A DNA stretch of 64,000 bases from Jannaschia pohangensis (GTDB lineage: Bacteria > Pseudomonadota > Alphaproteobacteria > Rhodobacterales > Rhodobacteraceae), in assembly GCF_900113875.1 (NCBI RefSeq), contig NZ_FORA01000002.1:726049-790048 (forward strand), written 5' to 3'. This document shows positions 61,227 through 64,000 of the stretch, in pieces. A program made the translations under genes and the position numbers. How positions within the stretch are numbered: position 1 is the first letter of the stretch; every line of letters starts with the position of its first letter. Under the pieces are notes generated by a model. The model saw only the letters and a list, made by a program, of their open reading frames with translations, did not search any database and was not told the origin of the DNA.

Positions 61227-61945
61227 TGCGTCTGACGGCCGAAACTCTCGACCAGTTAAAAGCCGGTCGGTTCGAGGATTTTCTCGACGATGGCGCCGCG
61301 CAGTTGCGACAGCGCTTCCCCACGCGATTTTACGGTTTCGAAGATGACGCAGCCCTGGATGCTGGGCGAAACGTGGTCGGGTTCAGTTTTGAGACAGTGT
61401 GTGCGTTGGGTCGCCGCAGCGGTCTTTTGGCGATGCGTATCGCCTTCCTGAGGACCGCGTTCGGGTTCGGCGTTCTGGACGACGTTCGCTGGTCGCGCGC
61501 GCGTCAACTGGTCGACGCGCAGGTGACGGCTGCGACGATAAAGCCGAACACGTCTATCGGGACCTACCTGACAGAGACCAGACGTGTCTGGGATCGGCCT
61601 GCATTTGCACGGGGCGCACAGGCCCGGCGCTTGCTTCTGGACATGGATCGCGGGCCGACGTGGGACGCCGTGCTTCTGCATCTTGAACGGTCCCACGAGG
61701 AGGTCGGAAGTTATGTATCAGAGCCGACGCTGCGGGAGTTCATCAACCAATCCTATGTCGACGCGACGATGTTGGGACTGAAGGACGAGATGGCGCTGTA
61801 TCTGCATGTTCTAGCGGCCGACGCGCTTGGACGGCATTTCTTTGACGATCCGTTGTTGCCAGACTGGGGCACGCTCTACCGCACCGGAAACGAACGCCAG
61901 ATCGTCACCGCCTTGCAAGATGCCCTGAGCCCTAAGGAGCCCTGA
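61226..61945 (+). CDS. Unrecognised T6SS-linked protein
   Basis: 239 aa starting on the last base of the adaptor stop (TGATG). Soluble, helical: LDQLKAGRFEDFLDDGAAQL, LLAMRIAFLRTAFGFGVLDD, FINQSYVDATMLGLKDEMAL, YLHVLAADALGRHFFDDP. No family recognised. The tight coupling between adaptor and effector suggests a co-chaperone or second adaptor rather than a toxin. Confidence 0.75.
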   Translation: MRLTAETLDQLKAGRFEDFLDDGAAQLRQRFPTRFYGFEDDAALDAGRNVVGFSFETVCALGRRSGLLAMRIAFLRTAFGFGVLDDVRWSRARQLVDAQVTAATIKPNTSIGTYLTETRRVWDRPAFARGAQARRLLLDMDRGPTWDAVLLHLERSHEEVGSYVSEPTLREFINQSYVDATMLGLKDEMALYLHVLAADALGRHFFDDPLLPDWGTLYRTGNERQIVTALQDALSPKEP

Positions 61946-61947
61946 TC

Positions 61948-62928
61948 ATGGAGCCGATGGAGCCAACCAATGTGGCCGACAGCGATCCGGGGGATTGCCC
62001 GACCGGGACCTGCGGGACCGACACCTATGCCGTCTACGATCCGCGTGACGAGATGGGGCCGATGGACATCTCGCTCGGCCTGCCGGACCCGGCCACCGCC
62101 CTGACGATCGAGCAGATCGTTGCGATGAACGGCGACAGCTTTACCAAATTCTGGCTGCGGTTCATGGATGCCTTCGAGAACCTCTATGGCAAGGAGGAGC
62201 GGCTAAAGACCGCCGCTCTTTTCTATCCCGGCGAGGGGCGGGCAGGACATTATGAAATCCGGTTCAATCCCGTAGGTGTGGGCTACTCCGCCTCCTACGG
62301 CTGGACCGATCATGTTTCGAGCAATCCCTGGCCGGGAGAGAGCTACGAGCCTGCGATATTCGCCACGAATCTGGGAAACATTTTCCGCGATGTCGATATC
62401 ATTGATTTTTCGGCGAGCGTTGATCCCAATTCGCTCAGCGATGACGAGTTGATGAAGCTCGCGCAGCGACTGAAGCAGGCGTTGCAGATCGAACAGGATT
62501 TCGCGGCCTGGGGACGCATCGCTTTCGACGTGGCTGTCGGTGCGCTGACAGTCCTTGCGCTCGTGTCCGGCGTAGGGGCGGTTGTCGCAGCAACTTCGAT
62601 TGCGTTGCGCGCGGCTGCGATACTCGTCCTCGCTCTCGAAATTTCGGACGGAGTCGCGGTCGGGACGGGGTACCTCGGCTACAATCAGGGCCAGGGTGTC
62701 AATCCGCTTGAAGAGGCTGCCGCGTTTCTCGGTGGTACACTCGACGATGAGAATGGCGAAAAGGCCGCGCGCACGGCGTACAGCGTCCTCAACATCGCCG
62801 TCGGCCTCAAAGGCAAGTGGCGTGCGCTCTCGATTGTTCCGGTCGGACTGAATTACGGACCCGGAGGTGGCCTGATGGGGCCTGCTGACGCGACGGTCGT
62901 CGAGGACTTTACTAGGGCGGGCGGCTGA
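61948..62928 (+). CDS. Putative T6SS effector carrier with membrane segments
   Basis: 326 aa. Acidic N-terminus with a C-P-T-G-T-C-G-T cysteine pair, a central domain (FTKFWLRFMDAFENLYGKEE; GYSASYGWTDHVSSNPWPGE), then a long hydrophobic stretch GALTVLALVSGVGAVVAATS and IALRAAAILVLALEIS, and a Gly-rich end. Its stop is two bases before the nuclease start. The arrangement looks like a delivery/translocation half separated from its toxin domain. Not recognised as a known family. Confidence 0.72.
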   Translation: MEPMEPTNVADSDPGDCPTGTCGTDTYAVYDPRDEMGPMDISLGLPDPATALTIEQIVAMNGDSFTKFWLRFMDAFENLYGKEERLKTAALFYPGEGRAGHYEIRFNPVGVGYSASYGWTDHVSSNPWPGESYEPAIFATNLGNIFRDVDIIDFSASVDPNSLSDDELMKLAQRLKQALQIEQDFAAWGRIAFDVAVGALTVLALVSGVGAVVAATSIALRAAAILVLALEISDGVAVGTGYLGYNQGQGVNPLEEAAAFLGGTLDDENGEKAARTAYSVLNIAVGLKGKWRALSIVPVGLNYGPGGGLMGPADATVVEDFTRAGG

Positions 62929-62930
62929 GC

Positions 62931-63686
62931 ATGGCACCTTACAACAAGTTGCGCGGCGGCACGATTGTCAATCTCGTGGGCGAACTCAAGCGACTGGGGT
63001 TCAAGTTCGAGTTCCAGAAATACCCGGAAATGCGCAACAAGTGGAAGGTCGTCTTCGAGTGTCCAGCGGGGTCGAAGGCCAACTTCTCGACTGTCATCGG
63101 CTCCAACGACGAGATGCTCAAGATCTCGGACGCCCTGCGGATGGGCGGCAAGACATTCCTGTTCAACCTGTCGGTCGCCGTCGGCCGCTTCGGTGAAAAC
63201 GCGATGTTGGCGGCCGTGCGCGCAGGCCGGATAAATCACACTTTTCGAGTCGGTGGTCAAAGCTTCAACCTGCGCAACATGACCCTGTCCGCCCCGCTCC
63301 AGTTGCAGAACACCTCGGGCAACGGGCTGGACCTTGTTGCCAAGATCACCGCTCCGCGCCCGCCGGCACCCAGATGGGTGGCCTTCGAGGTGAAATCGAA
63401 AATGGGCCCGGACGTTCCGTTCCCGAGTCTGAGCGAGGCGCAGCAGAGGTCGGACTATGTTCAGAGAGCAGCCGAAGGTGCCTTCGCCGGGATTGAGCAA
63501 GCGCAACGTGCTATCCGGCGCAATCAGACGAGGGGCCGATCTTGGGAGGATCTGATCCCGCAAAAGGCCGAGGTTGAAGAATTCAGAGATGCAGCTCAGG
63601 ATTCGGAAGTTATAAAAATTCATGCAAAAGTGGAACTTGACCGAATGGGGCAACCGGTCGGCGAGATCGAACTCGTGGCTTGGTAA
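62931..63686 (+). CDS. PD-(D/E)XK-like nuclease toxin (full-length copy 1)
   Basis: 251 aa. N-terminal half: NLVGELKRLGFKFEFQKYPE, FSTVIGSNDEMLKISDALRM-GGKTFLFN. Catalytic-looking segment NGLDLVAKITAPRPPAPRWV then AFEVKSK, that is D...E-x-K of the restriction-endonuclease fold, followed by SEAQQRSDYVQRAAEGAFAG and a variable tail ending GQPVGEIELVAW. The only complete copy of the toxin whose tails recur at 55807 and 57188. Followed by its immunity gene. Confidence 0.8.
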   Translation: MAPYNKLRGGTIVNLVGELKRLGFKFEFQKYPEMRNKWKVVFECPAGSKANFSTVIGSNDEMLKISDALRMGGKTFLFNLSVAVGRFGENAMLAAVRAGRINHTFRVGGQSFNLRNMTLSAPLQLQNTSGNGLDLVAKITAPRPPAPRWVAFEVKSKMGPDVPFPSLSEAQQRSDYVQRAAEGAFAGIEQAQRAIRRNQTRGRSWEDLIPQKAEVEEFRDAAQDSEVIKIHAKVELDRMGQPVGEIELVAW

Positions 63687-63722
63687 GCCCGCGTTATGGG
63701 ACAGCGGAGATATGGAGACGAA

Positions 63723-64000
63723 ATGGCCGACTACCCCGAAGGTACGTTGAGAGAGGATTTGGCTCTCTACGATCTCGATCCAGAAGAAGATTTCCTGGTG
63801 GAGGAGGCGATCGAGAGGATCCTTCGCGTATTGGACGACCCAGGCGATTATGGACCTCTGCGCGGTCTGTCGCGCGGTCAATCAATTTATATTCCCGCAC
63901 TTGGTCACTTCGGCTACTGGATCCTCGCATCGCGCGAGCCGCGGGCTGCCGCGCTCGACCTGGCGCAGCGGATCAAGTTCCTCATGATGTCCGCGGAGGA
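63723..64000 (+). CDS. Immunity protein (copy 1), cut by the window edge
   Basis: Starts MADYPEGTLREDLALYDLDP at the ATG 63723; 92 codons visible to the edge (GHFGYWILASREPRAAALDL ... IKFLMMSAEE). The first about 55 residues are specific to this copy. From HFGYWILASREPRAAAL onward it matches copy 3 and, in MMSAEE, all copies. Cognate to the nuclease at 62931 by position. Confidence 0.85.
   Translation, partial: MADYPEGTLREDLALYDLDPEEDFLVEEAIERILRVLDDPGDYGPLRGLSRGQSIYIPALGHFGYWILASREPRAAALDLAQRIKFLMMSAE

Overview
The window is high-GC DNA with alphaproteobacterial signatures and most probably comes from a member of the Rhodobacteraceae/Roseobacter group. Pointers are a GTTC-N7-GTTC LexA operator in front of imuA-imuB-dnaE2, a GlpV/P/Q/S/T-type glycerol ABC operon with its DUF2160 partner, a zur-znuC-znuB/znuA arrangement of Rhodobacter type (now ruined), and the family-typical N-terminal extension on GTP cyclohydrolase II.

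Layout. 1-5.4 kb: SOS mutagenesis cassette imuA-imuB-dnaE2 (minus strand, dnaE2 cut by the window edge) with a perfect LexA box. 5.4-7.0 kb: relic of a divergent znuA / zur-znuC-znuB zinc-uptake locus, collapsed by several internal deletions and frameshifts. 7.0-7.9 kb: class IV aminotransferase. 8.0-18.3 kb: an unusual biosynthetic cluster. On the plus strand it has a PTPS/QueD-like protein, a methyltransferase, a RibD-type reductase, GTP cyclohydrolase II, an MDR dehydrogenase, an IMPase-like phosphatase and a GT4 glycosyltransferase. Facing it on the minus strand are an EEP phosphatase, a CDP-alcohol phosphatidyltransferase, a membrane phosphatase/sulfatase-fold protein and a flippase-like membrane protein. 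Together they suggest a glycosylated pterin- or pyrimidine-derived metabolite with a membrane-lipid link. 18.4-19.0 kb: YceI. 19.1-20.1 kb: IS5/IS30 relics.

20.2-26.7 kb: TetR regulator, NitT/TauT-type ABC transporter, amidohydrolase, SnoaL-like protein and allantoinase-like deacetylase, which looks like uptake and breakdown of an N-heterocycle. 26.7-31.1 kb: a type VI secretion (T6SS) effector module (DUF4123 adaptor, Ntox15-type nuclease, GAD-like/DUF1851 immunity) with a duplicated toxin tail plus immunity unit. 31.2-34.2 kb: ABC ATPase, AT-richer phosphotransferase-like gene, relic 3' end of a second glycerol-type ABC operon, flavodoxin. 34.3-42.4 kb: glycerol ABC operon with a DeoR/GlpR regulator. 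The operon is interrupted by a foreign small gene and a DUF2160::glpQ chimera. 42.5-47.3 kb: KDG kinase, LacI regulator, gluconokinase, gluconate 5-dehydrogenase, idonate 5-dehydrogenase and a GlcG/HbpS-like protein. 47.4-50.6 kb: a self-sufficient reductive dehalogenase fused to its reductase.

50.7-64 kb is an accessory island: tRNA-like relic, decayed hipBA with a (Gly-Glu-Asp)8 repeat, three different IS relics, PAAR, two toxin-tail/immunity units, an intact IS6-family element, then vgrG, DUF4123 adaptor, unknown protein, membrane effector, PD-(D/E)XK-like nuclease and immunity running off the right edge. Comparison of the three toxin/immunity pairs shows a contiguous variable block (toxin tail plus immunity head) between conserved arms, which suggests that specificity can be exchanged in one recombination event. 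No T6SS structural genes are visible, so the effectors must use an apparatus encoded elsewhere.
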